Positions 8,623-17,500 of a stretch of DNA of 64,000 bases are shown here, piece by piece. The position numbers were made by a program, and so were the translations under genes. The stretch is from Cytobacillus sp. S13-E01. Its GTDB lineage: Bacteria > Bacillota > Bacilli > Bacillales > Bacillaceae_L. A model generated the notes under the pieces. That model had not been told where the DNA came from. It ran no database searches and worked only from the letters and a program-made list of their open reading frames with translations. The stretch spans positions 87,650 through 151,649 of the forward strand of contig NZ_JARFVC010000007.1 of NCBI RefSeq assembly GCF_029193815.1, in the 5' to 3' direction. How positions within the stretch are numbered: position 1 is the first letter of the stretch; every line of letters begins with the position of its first letter.

Positions 8623-9180
8623 TTAATCTGTTACCTCAGCATGATTCACTTTTAATGCTTTTTGCATGTGAACAACTTCTTCTGCCAAATTGGATATTCT
8701 ATTTAAAACTTCAGGATCAACTAATTCATTTTTTTGATTGAAATGATCACCATTTACATAAACATAACTTGGTGCTACATAGGCCCTTAAGAAACCCGCA
8801 ATTGGTTTTAATTGATTTTCAATAACTAAATAATGTTGATAAGTACCTCCATTTGCAACAAATCCCATTACTTTGCCTCTTAATGTAAGCGGATTCATTA
8901 AGTCAAATAAGTTTTTCAACACACCAGTAATAGATCCCTGAAAAATTGGTGTTCCAATAATATAGAAATCAGCAGAAGAAACAATCTCAATAACCTTTTT
9001 CGTATCTTCAGAATAATTTGCTGGGTCGCGTCCATCACAAAATTGCACATCATAATTCATCATGTCTAGATATTCAACCTCGATATCTGGATATTTTTGC
9101 TTAACTTCATCCAGAACTTTTTTAACTACAATTCCTGTTTTTGCGCCTATAATTGTTCCCGAAATACCTAATAATTTCAT
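8623..9180 (-). CDS. NAD(P)H:flavin reductase (FMN_red/SsuE-like)
   Basis: 185-residue flavodoxin-like NAD(P)H-dependent flavin reductase. The N-terminal LLGISGTIIGAKTG contains the phosphate-binding loop of the FMN_red family, and YIIGTPIFQGSITGVLKNLFD is the conserved mid-domain motif. In this operon it is the likely source of reduced flavin for the HpaB-type monooxygenase at 9778. IUBMB entry EC 1.14.14.8 (anthranilate 3-monooxygenase from Geobacillus thermodenitrificans) describes a system with a flavin reductase and a flavin-synthesis enzyme, the arrangement seen here. Start preceded by AAAGGAG. Confidence 0.83.
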   Translation of the reverse strand: MKLLGISGTIIGAKTGIVVKKVLDEVKQKYPDIEVEYLDMMNYDVQFCDGRDPANYSEDTKKVIEIVSSADFYIIGTPIFQGSITGVLKNLFDLMNPLTLRGKVMGFVANGGTYQHYLVIENQLKPIAGFLRAYVAPSYVYVNGDHFNQKNELVDPEVLNRISNLAEEVVHMQKALKVNHAEVTD

Positions 9181-9208
9181 TCTATCTTTCTCCTTTCCTA
9201 CTAAATTT

Positions 9209-9745
9209 CTATTCTCCTATAGGCCAGCCAAGAAGAGAGTTGGATAGATGAATATCTCCATTTGATATCAATTGACGTATTCTTGTAGATGAAATTCGAT
9301 TGCCCATAGAACAACATACCGGTTGAGTAACTCTAACCTTAAAATATTGTTCAAGTAACGTGATATCTCCCACCCGGTCTTTGCCAAATCTGAAGTCTTC
9401 TCCGACTACAATTTCAATAGGATTAAGTTTTGATAGACATCCGATAAAATGATTGGCACTTCTTTTGGCATATAATTGATTAAAACTTGCAACGATTACA
9501 TGATCCACTCCAAGTTTTTCTAGTTTAGATAATTTCTCAGTAATAGGAGTTAATATACTCGCTCCCTGGAAATACACACGAGGTGGAGGATCAAATGTAT
9601 AAACCAGACTAGGTACTTGAAGAATTTTACTTCTTTCTACAACCTGCTTAATCACAGTTTGATGACCCTGATGGACCCCATCAAAAGCACCTATTGCAAT
9701 ATTTGAGCAGGGCAATGTTAAAGAAGTATCAAAATGTGCTTCCAA
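9209..9745 (-). CDS. FMN adenylyltransferase (FAD synthetase) domain protein, RibF N-terminal half only
   Basis: 178-residue nucleotidyltransferase with GAFDGVHQGHQ (His25-x-Gly-His28, the HxGH signature) and ISSTRIRQLI (the ISSTxxR signature) near the C-terminus. Both are hallmarks of the FMN adenylyltransferase half of bifunctional RibF. The C-terminal riboflavin kinase domain is absent, so the protein should make FAD from FMN but not FMN from riboflavin. It probably boosts FAD supply for the adjacent FADH2-dependent monooxygenase. Start is a TTG nine bases after GAGGAG. The truncation appears natural: the ORF ends cleanly and the next gene follows at normal spacing. Confidence 0.85.
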   Translation of the reverse strand: MEAHFDTSLTLPCSNIAIGAFDGVHQGHQTVIKQVVERSKILQVPSLVYTFDPPPRVYFQGASILTPITEKLSKLEKLGVDHVIVASFNQLYAKRSANHFIGCLSKLNPIEIVVGEDFRFGKDRVGDITLLEQYFKVRVTQPVCCSMGNRISSTRIRQLISNGDIHLSNSLLGWPIGE

Positions 9746-9777
9746 GTCATCCGTCTCCTCTCAATGGTGTAACCCAA

Positions 9778-11253
9778 CTAATTATTAACTTTTTTCTCTA
9801 AAACACTTACTTTTAATGCTTCATCAACTAAATCAAGTGAACGTTGACGCTTATAATTGTTGTAGAAAATCCCTCTTTTACGTATTGGGTCACCAGTGTA
9901 ATAGCGCTCATATTGAAGCAAGCGTTGACCAAATGCCTCTCCACATAGATCCCATGCTAACTTAAAGACACTAACTCTTTCTAGTGAGGATATTCCTTCT
10001 CGACCTACATAATATTTATCTATTTCATCTCTTAATGCCTCATTATTAAAGTCAGCACCTGTTGGCGACATCAATAAACCACCTGCACCGACAATTTGCA
10101 TGACCTCAATTGCCCTAGGATACATTTTTGGTAATAGCCCTCTAATTGTTTCGAGTGCTACATAATCTGGCATAGCCTCGCCATATTCAGTAAACGTATG
10201 CTCATATTCTGCAACATTAAGTAATGCTCTAATAGATTCCACTGACTGAGCTAACTCAGCTAGGTCATTTTGTACATTTAAATATCCATCTACACCGATA
10301 GTGTCAGCTACTTTCATCGCAACCTCTGTAGCAAATTGAAGCTTTATCAAGCCTCTTACTCCAGATTGATGTGCTGGTTGTTGTCCTGCTCCAGTCATTG
10401 GATACAGCTTATTAGCAGCTTCGACATTGTTATATAAAAAGACTCTGTCCCATGGAACGACAACATCATCAAAAACTAATAAAGCATCCATTTCCTCGAA
10501 TCTTGATGCAAGCGGATGATCATATAAAGAACGTGTGCCATCTTGCATCGGCTCACGACAAATGATACGAAGGCCCGGAGTTTCGATCGGAATTGCAAAA
10601 GCTAGTGCATATTTCTCATCTCCCGGAGCAAAGCCTGGGAAGGAATAGATAATAACTTCGTCTGTAATAGGTGCGAGTGTTGCTAACATTTTTGCCCCTC
10701 TTACTACTAACCCTTCTGAAGTTTCCTTTACGGCCCCTAAATGAGTATAGGTATCGTTTTGCTGGTGTGACGTCTTACTACGGTCATTTTGAGGATTAAT
10801 AATTGCATGTGTTAAAAATAAATCATTATCACGAAGGTATTTATAATAATTTCGAACATTTTCGGCCCAATCCTTATTGTATTTTTCAAAGAACCAGGAA
10901 TTATAATACATAGACGTTACAACTACATTTAAAAAGTCAGGTGTTCTACCCATTAAGCCAAAGGTTGCCTTTGCAAAAGCCTCAAAAACCGCTCTTCGTC
11001 GTTTTAAGTCATCAAAGCTCTTAGGTACCAAAAACGCGTTATTAACTCTTTCACCAGTTTCCTCACAAATATGAGTAATCTTCTCCTGGAATTCAGAATC
11101 ATGCTGCATATCATACAACTTTGCAATCTCAAGAATCGGCTGTTTAAAGACAACCTCATCAAACATGTTCGTAATTCTTCTACCTGACAACCATACCTCC
11201 GGTTGACGTTTTTTTACAGCTTGAATGTAATCAGCACCTGTACGGATTCCCAT
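9778..11253 (-). CDS. Anthranilate 3-monooxygenase (FADH2-dependent, HpaB family)
   Basis: 491-residue member of the 4-hydroxyphenylacetate 3-monooxygenase (HpaB) flavin family. The N-terminal [20 protein letters not shown], the [12 protein letters not shown] segment, the mid-region [18 protein letters not shown] and the C-terminal [20 protein letters not shown] are typical. HpaB itself would hydroxylate 4-hydroxyphenylacetate, but the downstream genes begin with 3-hydroxyanthranilate dioxygenase, so anthranilate is the likely substrate, as in EC 1.14.14.8. I take the ATG at 11253 as start because GAGGAGGT precedes it at good spacing; the frame is open five codons further. First gene of the operon. 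A decayed copy of its 5' end lies at 12759. Confidence 0.88.
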   Translation of the reverse strand: MGIRTGADYIQAVKKRQPEVWLSGRRITNMFDEVVFKQPILEIAKLYDMQHDSEFQEKITHICEETGERVNNAFLVPKSFDDLKRRRAVFEAFAKATFGLMGRTPDFLNVVVTSMYYNSWFFEKYNKDWAENVRNYYKYLRDNDLFLTHAIINPQNDRSKTSHQQNDTYTHLGAVKETSEGLVVRGAKMLATLAPITDEVIIYSFPGFAPGDEKYALAFAIPIETPGLRIICREPMQDGTRSLYDHPLASRFEEMDALLVFDDVVVPWDRVFLYNNVEAANKLYPMTGAGQQPAHQSGVRGLIKLQFATEVAMKVADTIGVDGYLNVQNDLAELAQSVESIRALLNVAEYEHTFTEYGEAMPDYVALETIRGLLPKMYPRAIEVMQIVGAGGLLMSPTGADFNNEALRDEIDKYYVGREGISSLERVSVFKLAWDLCGEAFGQRLLQYERYYTGDPIRKRGIFYNNYKRQRSLDLVDEALKVSVLEKKVNN

Positions 11254-11425
11254 ACAATACCTCCTCAAGAATAGTTTTTAAATTTCTTAACTGAATTGTA
11301 ATACTTTAGTTCGAGGATAACTGTAAGGTATTTAACGTAAATTCGGTTTTAATATTTAAAATAGTCAAAATAGTATAAATAGCCATTTGAACGATGATTA
11401 TAGTAAATCACGAATGTGGATTATC
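11196..11425 (-). repeat. Left copy of a direct repeat: monooxygenase promoter and 5' end
   Basis: About 230 bp covering the first 19 codons and upstream region of the monooxygenase gene. A diverged direct copy lies at 12760-13015. The upstream parts share GTAAGGTATTTAACGTA and a TTTTAA-TAT-TTAAAA palindrome (11347-11361 and 12921-12935). Confidence 0.85.
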
Positions 11426-11430
11426 CAAAA
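11254..11430 (-). promoter_or_regulatory. Promoter/operator region of the anthranilate operon
   Basis: 386 bp separate the monooxygenase start from the PIN toxin stop; the 180 bp nearest the start are duplicated upstream. The best conserved core in the two copies is 11320-11366, which includes the dyad TTTTAATATTTAAAA. A TTGACT (11368-11363) could be a -35 in this copy but is not kept in the other, so the exact promoter is unsettled. The core is the best candidate for an operator. I see no gene between 11431 and 11605. Confidence 0.5.
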
Positions 11431-11605
11431 TCAGACAGACTTATCCCGTGGAATCTTCCGTAGTTTTTTAAGATGTCAGCTATTTCCGAGAGCAAATCTA
11501 AGGGTAAATTTCCTTTTAGCCATTGTCGCTGAAACGAGATAAACGATAATTTTTGAATACACTGCCTTTAGATGTCCAAGTATCCAATAATTAAATCATA
11601 AAAAG

Positions 11606-11630
11606 ACAAAAAAAGAGACAATTAGTCTCT
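11606..11630 (-). terminator. Rho-independent terminator of the toxin-antitoxin operon
   Basis: AGAGAC / GTCTCT stem with a five-base loop followed on the minus strand by TTTTTTTG, 10 bases after the PIN gene stop. Confidence 0.75.
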
Positions 11631-11639
11631 AAATCTAGT

Positions 11640-12077
11640 TTAATCATTAGATTCAATTATTTCTTCAGGGGAATAAAATTCTCCTGGTAATCGTTTGAAA
11701 TGCTTTTTGTTCCATGTAATAATGCTTTTTTGATTTTTGGATGCTAAAGTCGATAAATAAGCGTCTATAAAATCCACATTCATAGAATGATAGGCTTCAA
11801 GTGAAGATAGTAGTAATTCTTTTTCATCCACTTTGATTCCTGGGGACTCTATGATTTGTGAAAGCTTTGAACCAATTTCCTTCGGTGTATATTTATAACG
11901 TAAAGATTCAAGTACCCAGCAACATTCTGCAACAATGTGTGATGTAAGTATTAAGGTTATTTTCCCACTAACAACCTCTTTGAAAACTTTTAATGCGATA
12001 GGTGATTGGACTGGATCATCATTTGTAAGAAAACGAATTATTAGATTAGTATCTGCGTAAAATTCCTGAGTACTCAT
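11640..12077 (-). CDS. PIN-domain ribonuclease toxin (VapC-like)
   Basis: 145-residue PIN-domain protein. The acidic catalytic set can be read: Asp9 in YADTNLIIRFL, Glu in the HIVAECCWVLESL helix, Asp in NVDFIDAYLSTLA; the final position is Asn in SIITWNKKHF, where many family members have Asp. PIN toxins of type II toxin-antitoxin modules cleave RNA and are neutralised by a cognate antitoxin. The antitoxin gene lies 27 bp upstream on the same strand. The pair lies between two copies of the monooxygenase promoter, suggesting it arrived by a rearrangement. Confidence 0.85.
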   Translation of the reverse strand: MSTQEFYADTNLIIRFLTNDDPVQSPIALKVFKEVVSGKITLILTSHIVAECCWVLESLRYKYTPKEIGSKLSQIIESPGIKVDEKELLLSSLEAYHSMNVDFIDAYLSTLASKNQKSIITWNKKHFKRLPGEFYSPEEIIESND

Positions 12078-12104
12078 AAAATATAAAACCTCACTTCAAA
12101 TTTT

Positions 12105-12407
12105 TTACAGAGGATCTCCTTGTGTTTTCTCGTCCCTAGCTCTACGTCTTATTGTTTCCCATTCAAGTACCGTTTCCTCTTTAGACGGCATAGATCCGAA
12201 TAGAGAAAGTAATGAATCCTTCTTAATAGCTTTTAAAATTACTTCACCTGATTCATTTAAAGTAAACTCAATTTGGTCACCTGTACTAGCGTGAATTGCT
12301 TCTCTAATTTTTTGTGGTATGGTAACTTGTCCTTTTGAAGTTAAAGTAGACTTTTGGGATAATGAAACATAGGAATCTTCGCGATAAGACTTTGGTTGGT
12401 AAGCCAT
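12105..12407 (-). CDS. AbrB/SpoVT-type antitoxin (MazE/VapB-like)
   Basis: 100-residue protein with a swapped-hairpin AbrB DNA-binding domain at about residues 18-62 (STLTSKGQVTIPQKIREAI, then GDQIEFTLNESGEVILKAI). The charged C-terminal tail (about 65-100) is the expected toxin-binding part. First gene of the module with the PIN toxin; such antitoxins usually autorepress the operon. AAAGGGAGG precedes the ATG. Confidence 0.85.
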   Translation of the reverse strand: MAYQPKSYREDSYVSLSQKSTLTSKGQVTIPQKIREAIHASTGDQIEFTLNESGEVILKAIKKDSLLSLFGSMPSKEETVLEWETIRRRARDEKTQGDPL

Positions 12408-12758
12408 TTGTATTAATCCTCCCTTTAACTACAAGTAGTATTGATTAACTTCATACTTCTATGATAACACTGACATTCTCCTTATAATTTTTATAGTATA
12501 CCCTTTTCACCCCTCTTACATACCATTATAGTATTACTGTTTATTTAAGTAAAGATATTATTCATGTCCTTACTTCAATTACACCCCTTACTATACACCT
12601 TCAATTTCTATAGCTTCCATAGACTCTAAGCTCAATACTACCAACGATTAACAACTATTATTTTATTGGTGCGAAAGTTGAGTTATTTTAATAAAAAAAC
12701 GTAAGGGCTAATGAAACAAATATAGATCCTGAAGATGTAAATCGTTGTTCCTTTATCG
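12408..12758. other. Intergenic region upstream of the antitoxin
   Basis: 350 bp of AT-rich sequence without a convincing ORF. It should hold the toxin-antitoxin promoter. It also contains GGTGCGAAAGTTGAGTTATT at 12668-12687, partly matched in inverse orientation at 20761-20780. Nothing else recognised. Confidence 0.5.
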
Positions 12759-12824
12759 TCAAAACACCTCTGGTTTACGTTTTTTTACTGCTTCAATGTA
12801 GTGAGCACCTGTACAAGTTACCAT
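12759..12824 (-). pseudogene. Remnant 5' end of a second HpaB-type monooxygenase gene
   Basis: ATG at 12824-12822 preceded by AGGAGGTATTAT, then 21 codons to a TGA at 12761-12759. The peptide MVTCTGAHYIEAVKKRKPEV aligns without gaps with the N-terminus of the intact monooxygenase (TGA-YI-AVKKR-PEV shared). The similarity stops there, so only the first 20 or so codons survive. Its promoter-like upstream is also conserved. Confidence 0.85.
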
Positions 12825-13015
12825 ATAATACCTCCTTAAAGAATAATTATTTGAAAGTTCTTAACTAAATTGTGATAGTATATTTTGGCGCAAAGTGTAA
12901 GGTATTTAACGTATTTTTGGTTTTAATATTTAAAATAGTCGCAATAGTGAAAACTATTATAGAAATTTGTTACAAGATAAACTATGATTATAGTTAATAA
13001 ATAAAGTTTAGATTG
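12760..13015 (-). repeat. Right copy of the monooxygenase promoter/5'-end direct repeat
   Basis: Diverged copy of 11196-11425. Start-site region, TTCTTAACT, AAGGTATTTAACGTA, the TTTTAATATTTAAAA dyad (12921-12935) and a distal GATTATAGT are shared in the same order and orientation. Together with the left copy it brackets the toxin-antitoxin module. Confidence 0.85.
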
Positions 13016-13073
13016 GTAAACAAAACTTACTATCTGTGCTAATGCATCCAGTAATATCAAGGGGGGTCATGGT

Positions 13074-13712
13074 ATGGTTACATTTTATGAAAGTGTTTTT
13101 AATTGGGAGGAATATTTAAAGTTCGGAACGCGACAGTTCGTAAAGCGAAAAGGGTTTATTTATAAACAAGGAACTTGTGGAGATGGCTTTTATTTTCTTC
13201 ATAAAGGTTTAGTAAGGATTGTTACTGCAACTGTAACAGGTAAAGAAAGAATGCTAAATATTGTTGTACCTAACCAACTATTAGGTGTTCAAGCGTTGGA
13301 TCAACGAACTCATTTTACGACGGCAATAGCTGTTAAGGATTCTGTCGTCTATCATTTTTCATGTGAAGAATTTAAAAAATTAATTACAATACATCCAGAG
13401 CTATTTAAACAGTTTTCTCGCACCGTTATACATAAAATGCGAATTCTATTGGACGGAATAAACTTGAATGCGCTTACATCTGAGCAAAAAATAGCATTAC
13501 TCCTACAAAACATTTGTGACGAGTTTAAAAATTACGAGGTTCCCTTATATCAACAAGATTTGGCAAGCTGTACAGGTCTCACGAGAGTTACCGTTTATAA
13601 AGTTTTAAAGAAATGGCAAGCGGCGGGCATTATCGAGATAAAAAACAGAAAATATTATATTAAAAAACCAGATTTCTTGAGAAATCTGGTACAGCAGAAT
13701 ATTTATAGTTAA
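13074..13712 (+). CDS. Crp/Fnr-family transcriptional regulator
   Basis: 212-residue regulator. Residues about 20-120 form a cNMP-binding-type beta-barrel (KRKGFIYKQGTCGDGFYFL, KGLVRIVT). A C-terminal winged helix-turn-helix lies at about 150-205, with the recognition region YQQDLASCTGLTRVTVYKVL. No N-terminal Cys cluster for an Fnr-type Fe-S centre is present, so an effector other than oxygen is likely. It is divergent from the anthranilate region and adjacent to the duplicated promoter, making it a strong candidate regulator of that operon (inference). Its 3' end overlaps the convergent regulator by 4 bp and carries that gene's terminator. Confidence 0.85.
   Translation: MVTFYESVFNWEEYLKFGTRQFVKRKGFIYKQGTCGDGFYFLHKGLVRIVTATVTGKERMLNIVVPNQLLGVQALDQRTHFTTAIAVKDSVVYHFSCEEFKKLITIHPELFKQFSRTVIHKMRILLDGINLNALTSEQKIALLLQNICDEFKNYEVPLYQQDLASCTGLTRVTVYKVLKKWQAAGIIEIKNRKYYIKKPDFLRNLVQQNIYS
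13662..13689 (-). terminator. Terminator of the second Crp gene, inside the first Crp coding sequence
   Basis: CCAGATTTC / GAAATCTGG, nine perfect base pairs with a four-base loop. On the minus strand it is followed directly by TTTTTT, a canonical intrinsic terminator for the gene at 13709-14332, 20 bp past its stop. On the plus strand the same bases encode residues near the C-terminus of the other regulator. Confidence 0.85.
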
Positions 13713-14332
13713 GCATCTCCAATTTTATTTGCAATTGCACGTATCTTATCAGTGTCTATAATCACTATTTTGCGATTGCTAAGCTTTATGTATTCTAGCT
13801 GTTTCCACTTCTGAAGTACTTTATTGACGGTTATACGGGATGTTCCAATGTACTTTGCTAAAGCTGTTTGATTCATCGGAACATTTCCATTCTCCTCCAC
13901 AAGCTTTAGTAAATAATATCCCATTTGTTGTTCAACTGGACTATCAATTAAAGAAATAATTTCTGCAAGTATTCTAAACTTATATATTAACGAATCTGTG
14001 TAAATTGGAGCTGCATCTGGATGCTCTTTACAAATAGCTGCCATTACCTCGTCTGAAAAGTAATAGATGGTTGATGGACATGTTGTTATCGCACTAGTTA
14101 AATAGGGTTCCTGCTGGACACCATGCTCCCCAAATAACATCCCTGGCGGAACGACATTTATGATACGTTCATCCCCTTTATCCGATAGAAGAGTGATTTT
14201 CATTTCTCCTTTACTTAAGTAATAAAAACCTCTTCCAGTTTCACCCTGTCGATAAATAATCTTGTTTTTTTCCGTCTCAAAACTTTGTCCATACTTCAAA
14301 AAAGGTTCCCATCTGTACCGAAGGTTTAACAT
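13709..14332 (-). CDS. Crp/Fnr-family transcriptional regulator
   Basis: 207-residue Crp/Fnr-type protein with an N-terminal effector barrel (NKIIYRQGETGRGFYYLSKGEMKI read in two halves, residues about 22-110) and a C-terminal winged helix (MNQTALAKYIGTSRITVNKVLQKW). Similar in plan to its convergent neighbour; the two may be old paralogs. The stop codons interlock in a TTAA. Its upstream region has three 17-bp-spaced repeats of a CTAGTGATTA-like sequence at 14345-14382 that could be an autoregulatory operator. No Cys motif for an Fe-S cluster. Confidence 0.85.
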   Translation of the reverse strand: MLNLRYRWEPFLKYGQSFETEKNKIIYRQGETGRGFYYLSKGEMKITLLSDKGDERIINVVPPGMLFGEHGVQQEPYLTSAITTCPSTIYYFSDEVMAAICKEHPDAAPIYTDSLIYKFRILAEIISLIDSPVEQQMGYYLLKLVEENGNVPMNQTALAKYIGTSRITVNKVLQKWKQLEYIKLSNRKIVIIDTDKIRAIANKIGDA

Positions 14333-14342
14333 ACTATCACCT

Positions 14343-14385
14343 TTTTCTAGTGATTATTTTTTCTAGTGATTATTCTTTCTAGTAC
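14343..14385. promoter_or_regulatory. Phased direct repeats upstream of the minus-strand Crp gene
   Basis: TTTCTAGTGATTAT occurs twice at about 17-bp spacing, followed by a third partial TTTCTAGTACT. They lie 10-50 bp upstream of the start at 14332. Could be an operator or simple local duplication. Confidence 0.4.
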
Positions 14386-14491
14386 TGACTTTTTTCCATA
14401 AAATTCAATATAAGCATACCATTTATTTTCTGATTTTTCCACCAATTATATTTCCTTTGGTTAAATTACAACATGAGTATTATTCGAAATT

Positions 14492-14521
14492 AAAAGACGA
14501 AACCATAAGATTTCGTCTTTT
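14492..14521. terminator. Terminator downstream of yhaN
   Basis: AAAAGACGAAA / TTTCGTCTTTT, 11 perfect bp with an eight-base loop, immediately after the yhaN stop at 14527. The structure is symmetrical; function on the minus strand fits the gene. Confidence 0.75.
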
Positions 14522-14526
14522 AATAA

Positions 14527-17500
14527 TTATACCATTATCGTTTCACTACTATTAAGTTCAGTCAGCTGATACTCATTATCTAATGCTATTTCCTTCATAA
14601 TATCAACTAGACGAGAATGGTGAGTAAAGAAAATAATTTGGGTTTGCTTTGATAATTCTAGTAAAATTTTGAGAGTCTCTTTTGAACGAATATCATCAAA
14701 GTGAACGAGGATATCGTCCACGATAAATGGAATTGGTTCGTTTTCATTTGCATATATTTCGATGCTGGCTATTCGTAGTGATAAATAGAGTTGATCTGTA
14801 GTTCCATCACTCATACCATCAATTGATACTTTGTCACCATTGGCACGAACACCCATTAATATTGGTTGGTCTTTCTCATCATAATCCACTATTAATCCTG
14901 TAAAAGATTGCAGCGTTAACCTTGCAAATAGGTTACTAGCACTTTTTAAAATTGGGTCTTGGTTTTTATTACGATAGTGCTCTATCCCCTTTTGTAAAAG
15001 GTTAGAAGCTAGTTTTAACTGAATATATTGATCTGTGACGTTTGCAAGCTGTGCCAAAATACTAGCTTTCTTTTGCTCTGCCAACACAGATGACGTATTA
15101 TTTCCTTGAATCTTCTCTTCGTACTCTTTTTTAACAACACCATGATCCTGTTCGCGTTGTGAGCGGGTTGATTCAATCTCATCTAGCTCACGCTTAATTT
15201 CCTCTAATTCCACTTCAAGACTATCATGTTCAATACTATCAGCTTCTTCAATTAAGTCTTTTAAAGACTGACCACTACCAATCTGGAGCAGCTCTTCCTC
15301 AATTACTAGAATTTTATTTTCGTATTCTTGCTTGAGTTTAAAGGATTTTTCAACTAGTTCTAATTCTTCAATATCGTTACAATTTGCTTGTTTCATTAAG
15401 CCCTTTAGAATCGTTTTTGCATCTTCAATCTCTTCTATTGCATCCTTACTACTTGATTGAAGCTTTTTTAGCTGAATATTTATTTCATTTATTTTTACTA
15501 TATCCTGCTGAGCCTGTTGGAGTGTTGCATTTAATTGATTCACTACAATATCAGCATTTTGATCATCTGTATCTGTTGATACATGTTGAATAACAGCTTT
15601 CACTTTATTTTCAAAAAAAGTGATTTGCTTTTTTAAAGATTCTTGCTCTTTTTCAACTCTCTTTAGGCTATCATAGCTTTGAGAACAATTTTCATATTTA
15701 ATTAGTAAGCTTTCGGCAACATTAACAGAAGTGATTTCCGCAATGTTTGTGCCTTGGGTTACTTTTATCCATTCATCACTCCAATTACTCACTTTTCTAT
15801 CGATTTCTGTATTTTTCAACGCAATATTATTTACCTTATGCCTTATTCCAGAAATACCATCTAAGAGTCCTTTACGTTTGTTCAAATCATCTTGGATTCG
15901 CTTCTGATGTTTTTCAGCGATTCTTAACAACTCATCCACTGTTTTATCTTCATTAATATCTACAAAAAGTGACAGGGCTGAGATTAACGTGTGCTTATAC
16001 TGTAGTTTTTTACTTTCTAACTCTCGTATGGTTACTTGTGCTTTCTCATATTCCTGAACCATCCCTTTTATTTGCCCATACTTTACTAACCATTCTCTCA
16101 TCTCTTCAGGCGTTAAAGGGATTATAGTTGATGGCTTCCAAAGCTCATACCATGAAGCTTCCCATGTTGCAACTTCTTCTAGTAAACTGCTTTCCTCATG
16201 TTCTAGTTCAGTAATCTTACTTTTACAACTTTCAATATCAGATAATCTTTTGTTCTTTTCCCCAACCTTTGCCGCTTCGATTCTCATTTTATCTGCTATA
16301 TGATCGGCATCTCGAACACTATCTTCATAGGCAGTTTCAATTGCCTGGCCCTTTGAAAAATCAACAAGTTGTTCATCACAGCTACCCTTTTGAAGCTTTG
16401 TACGAATCAGTTGCCATCCATGGTCACGACGAGTTCGAACAGTAGTAAGCTTTTCTTCAGATGGTATTTCCGTCATAGATTCTAGTTTACGAATTCCTTC
16501 TTCATGAATTTCAATCGATTCTTTTTGACTAATTATTAGTTCTCGCGTTTTCTGCAGTTTTTGCAGTAGGACGGAACGTTCCTGTTCAAATTTTTTTATC
16601 GTTTCAGACAATCCTGGAACCTTAACATTCATTAGCTCCTTGTATGTTCCACTCCATTGTTGGAGCTGCTTAACTTCTTCTTTTATTTGTTGTTCCTTCA
16701 GTTCGTTCTCAGCAATGAGAGTTTTGAGTGTTTCCTCTATTAGCCCTGCTCTCTTTACAGTATCAATTACGAGCTCTAGTTCTTCGATATCAGGATGATT
16801 AGGGATTAAATTAAGCTCTTCTTCTTTGGATTGTAGCTCTTTTTCAATTTCTTTTCTATCATTTTCATTTTGTTCAAAGGCCTGATCAAGTAAGGGCTTT
16901 TGTTTACATAGTTCACGAATTGTTTCCTTTTTTTCTGCTGACAAGCGGTACATATCGATGTTGTTGATATCCGCATGTAACGAATCAATATCTTTCATCA
17001 AGGAAAGGACTCTATCTTCTAGTAGCTTTCTTTCCCCTTCTAATCTAGGAATCTGTTCTACATTATTTTGATAGCTTTGGACCTCCCGGTATAGGGAATC
17101 GATTATCGTTGCTTGTTCAAGTAGACCTTCTGGAATCTTGATCTCAATTCGTTCTTTTTCTAAATCTCGATAATTGTCTTCAGCTTTCTTCTTTTCTTTT
17201 CTACCATTTTCAAGCCTTTGTTGGTTTACTTTACGAAGTTCTTCAATATCATCTGGTAAAATTGGAACTTCTCCAAGCTCAGAAGTTTTTTGTATTAGAT
17301 CCCTTTGTCTAGCAATTTTGGGCATGGATAGCTTTACTCGTTGAAGCTTCTCTTGTTTACTCCGCAATACCTTCATCAGCTTGATCATTTCTTCAATTTC
17401 TTGTCTGCCCTCGTTATATTTTCTTTCAATTTCTTTCCATGCTTGAATTTTTAACTGATAGTCGGCTATTTCCTTTTTCAACTCTTTTTCTTCTTTTAGT

